Source: Polyangiaceae bacterium
Lineage (GTDB): Bacteria; Myxococcota_A; Polyangia; Polyangiales; Polyangiaceae
Length of the DNA stretch: 54,689 nucleotides
Reading direction: 5' to 3'
Assembly: GCA_016933275.1 (NCBI GenBank)
Contig: JAFGBI010000147.1
Span: 1 to 54,689, forward strand
The position numbers and the translations under genes were made by a program. Every line of letters begins with the position of its first letter. Within the stretch, counting starts at the first letter, position 1. Below the pieces are notes generated by a model, which was not told the origin of the DNA, did no database searches, and saw only the letters and a program-made list of their open reading frames with translations. Positions 54,070-54,689 of the stretch are shown one piece after another.

Positions 54070-54689
54070 GTGAAGCGCCGAGAAACCCAGCGCGTGTTCG
54101 TCATCGCGAACCACTCCTGCCGCGAGCTCTCCGTCGGTGCCGGCACGCCCACCGAGACGTGGGATGGCGAGCGTCGCCTCGCTCGCGAACGGCATCTCGC
54201 GTGGGAAAGGATCTGTCGGACGGATCGGGCAACGATCGGGCATGGGGATCTCGGCCTGGATCGGACGATGCTGGTCGTACGCAAGGGATTGCGGCGCGAG
54301 CGGCGGGTCCGCCAGCGAGTCTTCGATGCCAAGGCGTCGCCGAGCCTGTGCGATCCTCCTGGTGATGAGGCCGATCACCCGGATCTTTCGGTCCTCCGGT
54401 CCGGCTTGCGGGGTGAGGGCGGGAGCGGGGGGGGCCAGCCGTCGCTGGGTCGGCACCGTCACCGCGCGTGGGGTGCCTCAATCACCGTTCCATCATCGGC
54501 GACAGCGGATCGCGCGAACAGGGGTTTCGCCGACCCGATGGCGTTCCTCGATGGCCGGACGGAGGACGGGAAGCGGCCATGGCTGGGGCTTCGGCGCCGG
54601 CGAGGGGGTTTCGGCGGCGGCGAGGGGGTTTCGGCGGTGGTGGTCGGCAGGGCCGCGTTGCAGCAGCGGCTCTGCCTTGGGCGCGCGCC
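54070..54689 (+). CDS. Possible partial gene open to the window edge
   Basis: From GTG 54070 the frame stays open to the last base (about 206 codons, no stop). The first 60 codons have GC-rich third positions like a real gene (KRRETQRVFVIANHSCRELS), but the later part becomes Arg/Gly-rich with the 20-bp tandem repeat at 54601-54640 and shows no family likeness. On balance it may be chance or a decayed gene. Confidence 0.25.
   Translation, partial: MKRRETQRVFVIANHSCRELSVGAGTPTETWDGERRLARERHLAWERICRTDRATIGHGDLGLDRTMLVVRKGLRRERRVRQRVFDAKASPSLCDPPGDEADHPDLSVLRSGLRGEGGSGGGQPSLGRHRHRAWGASITVPSSATADRANRGFADPMAFLDGRTEDGKRPWLGLRRRRGGFGGGEGVSAVVVGRAALQQRLCLGRA
54601..54640. repeat. 20-bp tandem repeat
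   Basis: CGAGGGGGTTTCGGCGGCGG followed directly by the same unit with one change (C to T at position 18). The 20-base period would shift a reading frame if it were to gain or lose a unit. Confidence 0.8.

Noticed and set aside
53836..54462. 208-codon minus-strand frame at the window end
   Set aside because: It overlaps the well-supported gene at 53425-54033 and shows no family likeness.

Overview
The window is chromosomal DNA of a very GC-rich bacterium, most likely a member of the Myxococcota (Polyangia-like). The reasons are the GC-rich third codon positions, the many predicted lipoproteins, the cysteine-rich NCGxCG and CGDGxxxxEECDDGN (DUF4215-type) repeat proteins, a fibro-slime domain protein, GGTGG-type linkers, and an ECF sigma factor next to lineage-specific secreted proteins. 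No phage, plasmid, CRISPR, rRNA or tRNA gene is seen. The taxonomic call is an inference from protein families.

Region by region. 1-4.5 kb: on the minus strand, a lipoprotein form of the vertebrate-type peptidylarginine deiminase, translationally coupled to a helical-repeat exported protein; divergent to it, a FadL-like outer-membrane barrel. 4.8-8.0 kb: a metal-chelate or cobalamin ABC importer (binding protein, ATPase, permease) with a Fur-family regulator. 8.6-10.1 kb: a cysteine-rich lipoprotein. 10.4-14.5 kb: topA and a metallo-beta-lactamase-fold hydrolase on the minus strand. 14.8-15.9 kb: a DUF4846-type lipoprotein. 16-28.8 kb: branched-chain amino acid genes. ilvB-ilvN-leuA-cimA-leuB are preceded by a leader peptide and a complete-looking transcription attenuator. 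A large disordered tail-anchored protein follows, then marR-leuC-leuD with its own palindromic operator. 29.3-30.7 kb: a cysteine-rich lipoprotein carrying a GH12 endoglucanase domain. 31-35 kb: an alpha/beta hydrolase coupled to a HAD-HAD-GH65 fusion whose GH65 part lacks its catalytic barrel. 35.5-42.9 kb: an unknown membrane protein, a large fibro-slime/DUF4215 lipoprotein, and a LacI-type sensor fused to a SpoIIE phosphatase. 43-45.9 kb: a compact gntR-trpB-trpA operon with a HutC-type operator. 45.9-46.6 kb: a frameshifted lipoprotein gene. 47-54 kb: an ECF sigma factor locus followed by a series of secreted or lipidated proteins.

How the parts work together. CimA (pyruvate + acetyl-CoA to citramalate), LeuA, LeuB and LeuCD supply the chain-elongation steps of leucine and of threonine-independent isoleucine synthesis, and IlvBN supplies acetohydroxy acids; ilvC, ilvD and ilvE lie elsewhere. 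The two leucine blocks appear to be controlled differently, by attenuation at ilvB and by a MarR protein at leuCD. The tryptophan synthase pair stands alone without trpEGDCF and has its own GntR regulator.

Two families of short structured intergenic repeats occur (4.54/10.1 kb and 10.24/28.85 kb), both next to genes for exported proteins. Several promoters (topA, ilv leader, gntR, the tail-anchored protein) are placed so that transcription would begin only a few bases before the start codon. The most unusual items are the surface-anchored PAD, the GH65 fusion with a missing catalytic domain, the ilv attenuator, the regulated stand-alone trpBA and the dispersed structured repeats.
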